In this document: positions 32,217 through 44,432 of the stretch, piece by piece
How the letters are laid out: every line of letters begins with the position of its first letter
Position numbering within the stretch: the stretch's first letter is position 1
From: Nematostella vectensis
Lineage: Eukaryota > Cnidaria > Anthozoa > Actiniaria > Edwardsiidae
NCBI RefSeq assembly: GCF_932526225.1
Contig: NC_064041.1
Location: 7,647,042 to 7,711,041 of the forward strand
DNA length: 64,000 nucleotides
Direction: 5' to 3'
The notes under the pieces: generated by a model
Told to the model about the DNA's origin: nothing
The model's input: only the letters and a program-made list of their open reading frames with translations
The model's database searches: none
Program-made: the position numbers and the translations under genes

Positions 32217-33390
32217 AATATAACAATGTAGCATACTTAGCAGATGCTTAACACTGCAAGTACCATGGCCAAGGCATAGGGCTATGTGGCAAATGGTGGA
32301 TATGGTGAAAAGTAAGGGGGAGGGGTGGTTAACAATACCTATAGCAGATATTCAACACTGCCAAGTACCATGGCCATGGCATAGGGCTATGTAGCAAATG
32401 GTGGATATGGTGAAAAGTAAGGGGGAGGGGGAGTTCACCATACCTATAGCAGACAGTCAACACTGCAAGTACCATGGCCATGGCATAGGGCTATGTGGCA
32501 AATGGTGGATATGCTAAAGTGTAAGGGGAGGGGTGGTCCACCATACATAAAACAGACACATAGCACTGCAAGTACCATGGCCATGGCATAGGACTATGTG
32601 ACAAATGGTGGATATGGTGGAAATGGTGAAAAGTAAGGGGGAGGGGTGGTTCACCGTACAAAGCAGATATTCAACACTGCAAGTATCATGGCCATGGCAT
32701 AGGGCTATGTGGCAAATGATGGATATGGTGAAAAGTAAGGGGGAGGGGTGGTTCACCATTCCTATAGCAGAGAGTCAACACTGCAAGTACCATGGCCATG
32801 GCATAGGGCTATGTAGCAAATGTTGGATATGGTGAAAAGTAAGGGGGAGGGGTGGTTCACCATTCCTATAGCAGACAGTCAACACTGCAAGTACCATGGC
32901 CATGGCATAGGGCTATGTAGCAAATGGTGGATATGGTGGATATGGTGAAAAGTAAGGGGGAGGGGTGGTCCACCGTACCTAAAGCAGACACATAGCACTG
33001 CAAGTACCATGGCCATGGCATAGGGCTATGTGGCAAATGGTGGATATGGTGAAAAGTAAGGGGGAGGGGTGGTTCACCATTCCTATAGCAGACAGTCAAC
33101 ACTGCAAGTACCATGGCCATGGCATAGGGCTATGTGGCAAATGGTGGATATGGTGAAAATGGTGGATATGGTGAAAAGTAAGGGGGAGGGGTGGTTCACC
33201 GTACATAGCAGATATTTAACACTACAAGTACCATGGCCATGGCATAGGGCTATGTGGCAAATGGTGGATATGGTGGATATGGTGAAAAGTAAGGGGGAGG
33301 GGTGGTCCACTATACTCACCAGACACATAGCACTGCAAGTACCATGCCAAGGGATAGGGCTATGGGGCAAATGGTGGATATGGTAAAAAG
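32217..33390. repeat. Satellite of about 105 bp units, 11 copies
   Basis: Each unit has AAGTACCATGGCCATGGCAT, then AGGGCTATGTGGCAAATGGT, GGATATGGTGAAAAGTAAGG and GGGAGGGGTGGTTCACC. CCATGGCC or a close variant occurs 11 times from 32263 to 33344. Some units gain an extra GGTGGATAT or ATGGTGAAA subunit, so lengths vary from about 103 to 122 bp. Long frames on both strands are by-products of the array. Confidence 0.92.
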
Positions 33391-34235
33391 TTCGTACCTT
33401 GGAATATCAATTGAAACGATATCCTGTTTATTTTATAAAATAACAATGACAAAAGTTTTTTTCTGTGAACATAATATTAATGTGTTCCCTTTCGTCAAGA
33501 AACAAAGTACCGTTAAAAACAAGCAACATTTTAAATGCTCAAGGACTCAGCGCCTTCTTCTTACCGCGCGGGAGATTCCTTTGGGAGCTAAACCACAAAG
33601 TCTGCAAGCATTATAAAGTTGTTGTGAGGTAAGCGATGGGTAAATCCGAGACTTGCCGAGCGCCGAGACCCGCGTTTCAGAATCCGGGCCCGAGAATTTT
33701 CACAAATTTTAGGTCCCTTACCACAACAGAAAACAAAAGTCCGAGGCTCCTATGAGAAAACTGAGACTTCGATACTTGCGTATAAACGCCGAGATTAAGA
33801 ATATTTGCTAGATTTTAGCAAGAATTTCGAGGCATCCATCCCCTCCTCCTCAATTTAGCTATTTCTATTGGTGGCGCAGATTGTGAGTGGGAGGTTTGTG
33901 GACCTGTACGACCTCCTACCCGCTTAACCCCGTTGACTGAGCCTGAGCCACAACTCCTCCTCGAGGCAAGACTCATGCTGACCACAACGCCGTCTAAAAA
34001 GCCAAAACACCGCCCCGAGGATATTTTGTTTCTTGGATGGCCTTTTCAATTTATTCGGCAGTCCTCACGAATGCCTCTCCATCCACTATGAATTCAGAGT
34101 TGACATTTCCGTGATTTTTGCCCGTTTCTGCTGTCTTAGCAGTTGAAACTACTATTGACCACACCTATTTGACCTTTTTATAGGTGTTTCACAACAGTGC
34201 CTTGCGAATTGAAATAGATATTTAGAATCTTTTAG
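33391..34235. other. Unassigned sequence upstream of the 34-kb gene
   Basis: No recognised gene. Some GC-rich stretches (33650-33690, 33890-34010) stand out from the AT-rich surroundings and could include a promoter for the exon at 34236. This is inference only. Confidence 0.3.
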
Positions 34236-34732
34236 ATGGTGGCAAAGCGGAAGATCTCGGTCTCAGTGTGCCGGCAAAATGTTGACAAACTGTTTTCAAA
34301 ACAGAACAAAAGCGGGTTAATGATTTTGTGCAAGGAAATGAGCGGAACACGATTTGAGGTAGGCATGGATATTGATGCAAATTTGGGTTTCCCTTTGCCA
34401 CATTCTCATTCAAGCCCACGAGTTTTCGGCTACAAGACATCAATACTGGGTTCTATCGCACGTCGTGATGAGGAAAGATTTTCGAGGTAGGTTTATTGGA
34501 CATCTTTCCCTTTGTGTGGGAATCGGATACATTTTTTTTTTCAGGTAACCAGTCAGCTATCTATTGTTGGCTACGGCACTAATATGAGTTCTAAATTTTG
34601 AACAGGATACCCTTTCACACATTCATATCACTTTGCGTCAGAATATAGAAGCAAGAAATTTACTCCCCAATTTATAGGAATATCAAGAAAGACAGCACCA
34701 GAGGACTGGTCAAGATTCCCAATCATGTATGG
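34236..34732 (+). CDS. Two exons of an unrecognised host gene
   Basis: Exon 1: ATG 34236 to 34486, donor GTAGGT, 83 codons plus two bases. It includes GFPLPHSHSSPRVFGYKTSI and ends with a charged stretch. Exon 2: after TTTTGAACAG (from about 34606) to 34732, donor GTAAGT, with one open frame (HSYHFASEYRSKKFTPQF, then RKTAPEDWSRFPIMYG). Both read like real protein and fit together in content, but exon 1 ends in phase 2 while the open frame of exon 2 needs phase 1. One extra G at the acceptor (ACAGGATACC) would explain this. It could be a polymorphism, an error or a pseudogene. I do not recognise the family. Confidence 0.5.
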
Positions 34733-34749
34733 TAAGTATAAGTCAGGTA

Positions 34750-36360
34750 ATAATCGGGTTTAACTTTAAAATATTGATGTTAATGTAGTTAATATTATAA
34801 ATAAATGTTTTTTTTGATCGGGCAAGTAATAATGTGGCTTCAAGAGCAACCATAGACTCAGAAGGTATTCTAATATTCCCAGCTCATTTTCATTCTTAAA
34901 AAAATATCGTATCATTCCACACTGCTTCATGGGTAGCGTAACCCATTAAACCGCCATAAACCCTGTTATTCACTTCCAACTCAATTATCCACTATGAATT
35001 TAACATGGTGCCTGAGCTTGAAATATTAGAAGATAATGGGATGGATGAAGGGATATTTTCAATCGAGCAAGATTAACAATGATTATAATATTTTAATGAA
35101 AAAATAAAATAAATGCTAACAAAAATATCAATCTCAAGGATCTACAAGAAACTTGTCAGTAAAGTAGTAAACTAGAGGACTAATCACTAATTCCAATGGC
35201 AGAAAAAGTGTTGGTCATTCCCACGTACAGCCTGTGCTGCCAGAAGTAGATCTCTGAAAGAAAAAGGTACCAAATGTTCTAAAACAGTGCCAAAACTGCC
35301 AGCACAAGAACAACCACAATATTATTCACCAAGTGAATGCACTCCGTGGGTTGATTCAAGGAGTTGTGCAGTGCTCCTGTACGAAAGTACAGAGCATAAC
35401 TGATACTAAATGCATAGAGGAATGCCTCTACTAAAAGATTCTGAGGTTGTGAATTTTTTATTGCTTGTAAACACCTTGTTAGACATGTAAAGTAAGAGTC
35501 AAATTTATTTGTCTTTATGTATTATTCCCAGGCATCAAAACATTTATATCTTTTAAATACAAAACATTTAGTCTTCTTATGCCATGATAAACTCTATACT
35601 CTTAATAAAATAAATAGAGCATTGACAAACTACAACTACAAACTACAAATAAGTTTGCGTTACATTGCATCATCTTCCAATGAACGTAATTTAAAAAAAT
35701 TTTCAAAAAAAAAAGTGAAAGACGCATACTGGTTCAAAAAAGATGGAAGCATTTGATATTAACATTAACAGTAGAGAAACACAAAGCGTTTCTCAACATC
35801 ACAATCATGAGGGGTATCGTAAAAAAATGTGACAATGAGATCCGTATGAAACCTCCGTTCAATGAGACAATAGGGTCGATTCCGTTCTTCCGTAAAATGA
35901 ACCCGGTGCCCAAACATCTTACATGATTTAATGTTATTTTTCTTCCATGGCCAATCATCAAAGGCCAAGCTAATAAAGCAGAGGTGGTGCTTAATTCCCC
36001 AGCAATAGTGGTGAATAGGTACTCCCTGTACCTGTGGAGAACTCTGTGCGTGCCTTAATAAAACGTGCCTCCAATTTACAAATGCATTATAAATCGCATT
36101 ATAAACGCACTTTATGCTATCATTATAAATGTCTAGAATTTACTTGGATCTTGCACTAAACAAGACACTTCATTACATAATGGAGTAGAATCGTCTGACG
36201 AAATTGTTGAAATTTAAAAATTCTCTTATAAGAGAGTGCATTGATGGGAATGCTCCCCTCAGACGCGTTTAGAGCTGCCCTAAAGAACTAAAAATCACCA
36301 ATCCATAATGCAAAGACGACATTAATTAAGAAAGCCTTCACTCCCAAAAGACCTAAGTAG
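34750..36360. other. Unassigned intergenic sequence
   Basis: AT-rich, with no convincing exon or repeat structure. ORFs at 35517-35756 and on the minus strand near 35765-35968 lack motifs. Confidence 0.35.
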
Positions 36361-36369
36361 TGTGTAAAG

Positions 36370-37165
36370 TAGTGTGGCAAACCGTTCACTTCTTTAAGAG
36401 TTTACCCAGGTCTCCTAAGGGGAAGTACTATGGGAGATCAACCAGCTCCGTTTAGACGGCTCTACAGGATTAGACTCAATACCAGTGAAACCCATAAAGC
36501 CTGTCTGAGGTACTATCAGTTCCTTCAAGACACATCATAAACTTGTATACAAGGCCATCCAATTTTCCAGTCGCCAAATAAATAAAATAACAACCATAAC
36601 TACCGCCCGTTTCTATCGTTCTAGCCCAGTGTACAAAAGGCAAGTCGAAGAACAGGTAAATTCTTTCATGGGGAACTTTTCTCTATTTGAAAATGAAATT
36701 TTAGGGTTCAGAAGTGTTATTCAACAATCAAAACCTTGCTTGCAATAAGGGATGAAATTGTCTGTGCCATGCAACAAATGGTTTAGGTAGATAATAAACT
36801 ATCCAGTCCTCTCAAGGCAAATTTTGGTGTCCCGCCGTCCATCCTTTTGACGCTCAATATGCTGTTAATCTAAAGGACAAATTCCATACCTAATGACATC
36901 AGTATGCTGATTTCACAAAAATCATGAAGTCCCTATGAAAGTAAATCAATGCATTGAGGATGCAAACAAAATGATGGAACGGTTAGGCAATGACTCAATC
37001 ACATTCCTCACTTCAACGACAACAACACTAAATGTTGATGGTGACGCGAGGCAATTGTCTTCTGTGCACTCATTGAGCAATTTTAAAGCCAAAATATATT
37101 GTAACGGGGAGACACTCAAAAGGGTGACAGCCACAAAACTTCTTGGGGTCCACTCGATTATTGCA
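36370..37165 (+). pseudogene. LINE reverse transcriptase relic, heavily degraded
   Basis: Fragments in shifting frames follow RT order: WEEINQLRLDGSTGLDSIPV, NYRPF, ...AIRDEIVCAMQQM, DNKLSSPLKANFGVP (the GVPQG block, damaged), then CIEDANKMMERLG and NGETLKRVTATKLLGVH. The YADD block is reduced to a remnant (QYADF-like). Many stops and frameshifts make it an old copy. Confidence 0.7.
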
Positions 37166-37174
37166 ATACTAACT

Positions 37175-38250
37175 ACTCTCTAACCGAGAGTGAGGTCATG
37201 CATGGAAATATCAAACCGAGGCTTTGCGGTTAGTAAGTTGTTTATTATATGGCTTTTTAAAATAAAAATGAAAAGAAAACAAATCAGTTTATCGATCGAT
37301 TTAAAAAAGGCGGGAAAACAAGAAACACTCGCGCGCCGCCAAATCAAAAATGTAAATGAGTGAAAAGATTCAACAACAATTACTTAATTGGACGACTTTT
37401 GGAAGCTACAGGTTTTATCATGTGAAGTTCATCCAAACCAAAACAAAGAAAGCTGATATGTTAGTCTTCACGGTATGAATGGACTGTTTAGTTCGAAAAC
37501 TCCACGATATGTAGAGAACAAACTTCTGAAGTAAAATGGAAATGCCAATCGCTTTGTGCTGCTTTTTGATTTGATGGAAATATTGCATTCACAAATAACA
37601 GGTAGTACTTATCTTAAGTATACTTTTCTGAGTCTTTACATCCCTTGTTATTGATTCATTTGTTTGTTTATACGATATAAATAACTTAAGCTTTGTATTT
37701 CTTGGCTATCGGTGGCGGCTCGTGATCTTATTATTTTTCTTTTTGTCAAAATTTTCCTCTTCAATCTCTTCAGGATAATAAAAGTGCTCGTCCTCTCCCA
37801 TTGTCAACTTTAAGACCTGTTTGTTTCTTGCTTTTTTTGGGTGGCTTTGTTTTTTTGGTCGATTTTGTGTTAGCGAAATTCGTGCAACCGAACAAAGCAA
37901 CACAAAAAAGCTCACGAAATGTCCCGCTCCGAATACGGAAAAAGACGGCCCGCTGATTAAACATTTCCGTTTCTTCTGGGTGTTAGAATTCGCTACTCGA
38001 ATGTTCGCTGTCGATCGTTTTGCAGTTTGAAGGTGGAAAAAAAAAACTCAAAAAACCGAAGATTGTGAAAAAATTTTCGTGGGGCAATACGGAATCTGTA
38101 ATATAATAATAATACTTAGATAATAATTAACTCTGTAACCCGATAAAATTCGAGCCAGGCAGTGCTAAGCCCCGCATAATCATACACGTATCGAACGAAC
38201 AACAACGACGATTTCCCCTTATATAGCCGGATCAAGTTTTTACGGTGTAA
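37175..38250. other. Unassigned, possibly mobile-element sequence before the BEL element
   Basis: Begins CTAACCGAGAGTGAGGTCAT. On the minus strand at about 37700-37965 there is a frame with an acidic then Lys-rich stretch (MGEDEHFYYPEEIEEENFDK), without domain identity. The 5' LTR of the BEL element may lie in the right part, but no matching 3' LTR exists to define it. Confidence 0.3.
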
Positions 38251-38373
38251 TACAGACATTAAAGTTATGGAAAAGCCAAATTGGCTTCAAGACGGTGTCG
38301 CGTCATGTATTATAATATCAGTAAAGACGACTGGAAGAGAAATCCACTATAGTAAAAACTTGAGGCTATCGAA

Positions 38374-41300
38374 ATGTCCTCTCACAAGGCACCGAGCATT
38401 GCTGGGTCCCACCGGTCAAGGGCAAGCCGCACATCGAGCCGCGCATCTAGCATTGGGTCTCTAAATTACCGAGCGGATATCGCCGCTAAAGCAGCTAGAT
38501 TAGACATTTAACTTCTTAATTTCTCGATGTCGAAAGCGAGAAAACGAAAGAACTCAAACAAATCGAAATGCTCAAAGAGTTAGCAGCGACAAGAGCCGAA
38601 CTACAGGCTATCGAGAAAGTCGAAAGCGAAGCACAGAATTCCGAGCCAATTACTGGTAACGCCGCCGACCGCTTACATGATTACTTAGAGGAACAGCTTC
38701 GTTCTATTTCCGGCAGTACAAAAACGCTCGATTTATCCAACCCGAATTCCGATCATCCCGCAAATCAAGTTAAATTCGAGCCAAGGGTTCCCCATAATTC
38801 GAAAAGACCCCTTCTACCTCTATCACAAACCGATTCTCGTGTACCTCTATCGAGCAATACTGTCCCTCCCGCAGTGAACACTGATCCCATAACACGTTTA
38901 GCTGACCTCCTCGCAGAGCGAAACTCGCGCGACAGGCTCCCCCTTCCCGAGCCAGAGATCTTTTGGGGGAACCAATTAGAGTTTCCTAGGTGGCTAAGGG
39001 CTTTTGAGAACATTGTAGAGCGTAAGTCTAGTAACGCGGAGGAACGGAAGATATACGGCCGGCGAAACTAAGGAAGCGATGTACACCATTGTCTTACGAC
39101 CGAGCTAAGGAAGTGCTCACTCGCCGCTATGGCAACCCGTACTTTCTGGCTGACGCATACCGACAGAGATTACACGAGTGGCCAAGAGTGCAGGCGAACG
39201 ACGGCGTCAGCCTACGGAAGTTTTCAGACTTCCTAGAACAAGCGAGCCAGCCATGTCAGCCTCACAATTTCTGAACATGCTCAACGGCCCAGAAGAGAAC
39301 AAGAGGCTGGTTCGGAAGCTCCCCGGGTACCTAATAAATCGTTGGAGTAGAATGGTAGACAGGTGGCTTACAACTGATGAGGAAAGAGGCCATGAAGACG
39401 AGACCTTGCTCGATGCTTCCTTCTCTAGCGGCACCTACCCGTCATTCTCAGAGTTCTGTCACTTCGTTCGAACGGAGGCGAGAACCGCGTGCAACCCGAT
39501 TATGATGAATTTTCAGAAGCCAGACGACGAGAAGCGAAGTAGAGGTCACAGAAAAGTCAAAGAAGCGGGAGTTGGTACCTTCGCCACAGGTATCCAAGAA
39601 CATAAGATCAACGAAGAAAAACCCGAGACGAAAGGGGTTAAGTGCGCCTACTGTAAAGGAAGTCACCATCTCGACAACTGCTGCGAATTCGTCAAGATAA
39701 CGCTAGACGAGAGAAGAGCCTTCATCATCGCCAAAGGACTATGTTGGGGCTGCCTCACATGGGGCCACGATAATCGAAACTGCAAGATCAAGAAGACGTG
39801 CATATCGTGCAGGGAGCTCCACCCAACATGTTTGCATGCCGACGCAGCAAGAGAAGACGGAGACAGTACTACCAAAAATGCACCTGCCTCAGAGGCGACT
39901 TCCGCCTTTTGCACGAAGGCCAATCTTCACAGTAGCTGCATAACGAATTTGCTGATAGTGCCTGTCTACGTACACCACAAGGAAGACCCCAGCAACGAGA
40001 TCGTGGTGTACGCCCTTCTAGACGAGCAATTTGATGCCTGCTTCATTAAGCATTCCGTCCTTGATAGGCTTCATGTCTCCGGGCTGGAAGTGAACCTCGA
40101 ACTTTCGACCATGTTAGCGACGCAAACCATAAACAGCCAGAAGATCAGCGGTCTAGTGGTGCAGGGCGTCAACGAAAAGCAGGACATTCATCTGCCGAAT
40201 GCCTACACGAGGGACTGTATCCCCGCTCAACGAGACCATATTCCCACCCCAGAATCAGCGCGAAGGTGGCCGCACCTCGAGTGCATAGCAGGTGATCTCC
40301 TCCCGTTAAGAAGTGACGCCGACGTCGCTATCCTCATAGAGAACAACTGCACACGCGCGATCAAACCTCGCGAGGTCATCCTTGGAAACGTACGGTAAGC
40401 GTACAGCGCTTGGATGGGGTATCGTAGGGAGCATGACAAGCAACACATGCGAAGAATTCAACTGCATGGATGTTAACCGCATCGTGACCCGCGAAGTACT
40501 TGTCGGAAAGGAGACGAAACGCTGCCACTTTGCGCTGAAGTCACAAACCAGGGAAGTGCTAAACGACGCTCAGCTCAACCAAATGCTAGAGCTTGACTTC
40601 AGCGAAAGGCACGACGATCAATCCCTTTCCTACGAAGACCGCAAGTCCCTCGATATCATCGAACAAAGGGACACATCGCCGAGAAGACGGTCACTATGAA
40701 TTACCCCTTCCCCTACGCGATGCTAACTTAGTTCTCCCCGATAACAAGCAGCAAGCGTTAAGCAGTCTAAGGGGTTTGCAAAACAGACTTAGAAGGGATG
40801 AAAAGTTTCGAAACGACTACACAGAGTTTATGAAGTAATTTCTAGATAAGGGATACGCCGAACAAGTCCCCAAGGAAGACCCGCATGCAGCGATTGGCAA
40901 GGTCTGGTACCTCCCCCACCACGGCATCTACAATCCCAACAAGCCAAAGATATGGGTTGTCTTCGACTGCAGCGCCAGCTACAAGGGAGAGTCCTTGAAT
41001 CGCCACCTCCTCTCCGGACCCGACCTGACGAATAACCTACTTGGAGTGCTATGCCAATTTCAAAAGGATATCGTCGCCTTGATGTGTGACATTGAGAAGA
41101 CGTTTTTCCAGGTCTTCGTGAACTCCGAGCACCGCAACTTTCTGCGTTTCCTGTGGTGGAAGGACAACGACTTCTATAGCGATCCCGTCGAGTACAGAAT
41201 GACAGTCCATTTGTTCGGCGCCACGTCGTCACCCTGTTGTGCCAACATGGCACTTAAGACCACCGCAATCGACTTTGGAAAAGATCACGGGAGCGAGGCG

Positions 41301-43285
41301 GCCAGCTTTGTGCTGAACGACTTCTATGTTGTAGACGGTCTGAAGTCTGTATCATTGCCAAGCGAAGCTGTGGACCTCATCAGCAACACGAAAGCCCTCT
41401 GCAAGAGAGGCGGATTCAAGGTGCACAAGATTATAGCGAACTGTAAAGAGGTTTTGCAAGCCGTTCCAGTAGAAGGAAGAGCAAAGACCGTCCAATACCT
41501 CGACATCAACCACATCCACCTGCCGATCAAGAGAGCGCTAGGCGTTCAATGGTGCGTTGAGTCCGACACCTTGGGGTTCAAGATCGAAGTATCTTCCCGA
41601 CCAGAGACAAGACGAGGCATTCTTTCTACTGTGAACTCTGTTTTCGACGTTCTAGTTAAAAAAACCCTACTGCAAGAGCTGTGTCGGCCAGGTAAAGGTT
41701 GGGACGATGAGCTACCCGAGAGCTTGAGACCTAAGTGGGAGAAGTGGCGCAAATATCTTCACCTCCTTGCAAGTCTTAAGATACCCAGATGCTTCAAGCT
41801 CGAGAACTTTGGAGGTATAAAGACCGTAGAGCTGCACAACTTCTCAGACGCGAGCACTAACGGTTACGGTCAGTGCTCCTATCTTAGGCTGATAGATAAT
41901 GAAGACTGAATCCATGTCTCCCTGGCGATGGCAAAGTCAAAAATAAAGCCACTGAAACAGATAATAATACCCCGCTTAGAGTTAACCACCGCCCTCGTCT
42001 CTGCCAAGGTCAGCGCGTTCCTGCAAAAGGAGCTGGGATACCTGGGGATGGAGGAAGTATTCTGGACAGACAGCAAAGACGTCTTGGGGTACATCTCTAA
42101 CAACGCCCGACGCTTCCACGTCTTCGTAGCTCATCGCATCCAGCAGATCTGAGACCTCTCCACCCCTGAGCAGTGGAGGTATGTCGACACTAAGTCTAAT
42201 CCGGCAGACTTCGCCTCACATGGACTACCCACTGACCACCTGCTAGAGAAAGAGTGGAATGGACCGGAATTTCTCAGAGCTCCGCTCCGCAGCGATCACG
42301 GAAAGCTAGAGTGCGACCTAACACCTCAAGCCGACGATCCCGAAATCAAGAGGGTCTCCGTGCACGCAACGACGAGCAGAGAAGAAGACTACATGCTCGT
42401 CCGTTTGGAGATCTTCTCATCCTGGCACAAGGCCAAACGAGCTATAGCCGTGTGTCTCTGGTACAAAGCCATCCTAAAGAAGCGGATCGAGTCCAAAGGC
42501 ACGAGATCTGAAATGAGACCGGCGGCCTACCATCCTGTGGATGTGAACGAAATAAACGAAGCTCAGAAGGAGATCGTCAGACTCGTCCAGCGCAAGGCAT
42601 TCGCCGATGAGCTAGCTGCGCTAAACCCCATCTCTACTGAAGCTTCTACGCACGAGGCAACCAAAGGCCGGTGCTTAGCCTTGAAGAAAGCAAGCTCCCT
42701 TCATAGGCTGGATCCATTCATTGACGCCGAAGGCTTGATGCGAGTTGGTGGGCGTATACGCAGAGCCAACCTGCCATCCGACATGAGACCCCCCTCATAC
42801 TTCTGAAAAGGGGTCACATAACGACCCTAGTGATATGCCACTACCAAGAAGACAGCACATCAAGGCCGCGGTATAACGCTGTGCAGCATCCGAGCCGGTG
42901 GTTACTGGGCAATCGGCGGTTCCAGCACCGTCAGCCGTCATATAGCCGACTTCGCGCTCCTGCAGTGGGGCAAAAGAAGAGTGACCTGCCGGAGAACAGA
43001 GTCAACCCCAGTCCTCCATTCACCTACAGCGCAGTAGACTTCTTTGGACTATGGACCGTAAAGGAGGGGCGTCAAGAGGTAAAACGATATGGGGTGTTGT
43101 TCACCTGCATGGCTTCGCGGGCCGTGCACATTGAGACAGCGAGTTCCTTAGACACAAGCTCATTCCTGAACGCCAATCGCCGCTTCGTTGGACGCCGAGG
43201 ACCCGTGCGACAACTAAGATCAGACCGGGAATGTCACGACTACAAATTAGCTAATCACAGCGCGCGTGCTATTGTAGCCATATAA
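38374..43285 (+). pseudogene. BEL/Pao LTR retrotransposon polyprotein, broken, truncated in integrase
   Basis: Gag starts at ATG 38374 and shifts frame near 38500. The Gag core is at 38568-39071 and 39089-40398 (WLRAFENIVE; RLHEWPRVQA). Two CCHC-type knuckles follow (CAYCKGSHHLDNC; CWGCLTWGHDNRNC), then a retropepsin-like stretch (YALLDEQFDACFI). RT runs from 40840 on (LPHHGIYNPN, VFDCSA, LLSGPDLTNNLL, CDIE, HLFGATSSPCCAN). The catalytic YVDD reads YVVD (GTA at 41331-41333). RNase H follows across a stop near 41909, then the integrase N-terminal region and core start (YSAVDFFG...LFTCMASRAVH...LRSD). Homology stops near 43225, before the catalytic Glu. Codons are GC-richer than the surroundings. 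Dead copy. Confidence 0.88.
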
Positions 43286-43289
43286 TAAA

Positions 43290-44430
43290 GTATTATTATA
43301 ATTGCACCTATAAAATGTGACAATTGTGGCTGGTCAAAAGGGAAAGAACTAAAGGAATTAGTCAGTCAAAGCTATGTAAGCTTGTACATGTCATTTCTAT
43401 ACAATAATGTATTACATACCATATTTGAAATTGTTATGTTGTAGTTGTTGTTTTATGTTTGTACATACATTAACATATTTTTTATTTGTAAACAAAAATA
43501 AATTTCTATATAATTTTTTTTAAACCATGTATAAACAATCACATTTATCTAAAGTAATATTACTATGTATTCGACTGAATTGGGAACACCATGATCCTCT
43601 TCAGTCCAGAGTTCCAGTCCAGAGTTCCTGATGTTAAAATATGCTCATGTATGCTCTCCGTGTCAATGAGAGACAATTGCTGTTTATTTGCATTGGCAAA
43701 TTTTCCTAACTGCTGTTTAAAAACTAATCAACATATTATTCAAACATCTAGGCTTATTCAACCTACATGGGCTTCCTATTAATTCACAGGAAAAAAGTTA
43801 AAATAATTGTTTCCAAATTATTGATTTGTCTATTTTAATTAGCGTTACGTACATTACAGCTAAAACAACAACCTTGTTCAATCAACAATTTCAATTCTGA
43901 ATTGCTGTTAATCTGGAGTTATGCTTTAGGACTATTTGTATTTTGGTAATTGAACAGGAGTTGAAATTTTGTTATACATGTGCTTTATGCATATTTTACC
44001 TTTTTCTTATTTATTTTTGGTAAAAATATTGCATTACGAACATTAAATAAAAAAGGTTAAGAACATTACAGTCTCTGAATATGAAATGCTAAAAGGTTTT
44101 TTTGGCCTCATTAAACCACATAGAATTGTGAAAATAAATAAAAATGGTCAGTTAACACCCTTTTAGAGCATGCTCATTGTTTTCCATTGAAGTCAACTAC
44201 TGACCAGTTTATAATTTATGCCATTCTTTTGTGTACTTGTGGTTACATTAACATTACATGTCCCTCGACTGTATTCAATATGAAACCCTACCTTAAAGGG
44301 TGACTAAAACAGAAAGAATAAGCACATGGAGTAAGGATATAGGCAAACAAAGAGAAATATTATTTTTACAAAGCACAAGACAAGGATAGAAAGAAGAATG
44401 AGAGGAAAAGAAAGATTCATAGTCCAAATA
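43290..44430. other. AT-rich non-coding sequence
   Basis: High A+T, A/T runs and short ORFs only. I see no gene, repeat unit or splice-bounded exon. Confidence 0.45.
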
Positions 44431-44432
44431 AG

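Noticed and set aside
32514-33386. Several overlapping 75-105 codon ORFs on both strands
   Set aside because: They are by-products of the 105-bp satellite, whose unit lacks stops; the peptides simply repeat the unit.
37706-37964. Acidic/Lys-rich minus-strand ORF as a host exon
   Set aside because: It ends in stops without a donor and no partner exon is visible; kept only as a remark in the unassigned block.
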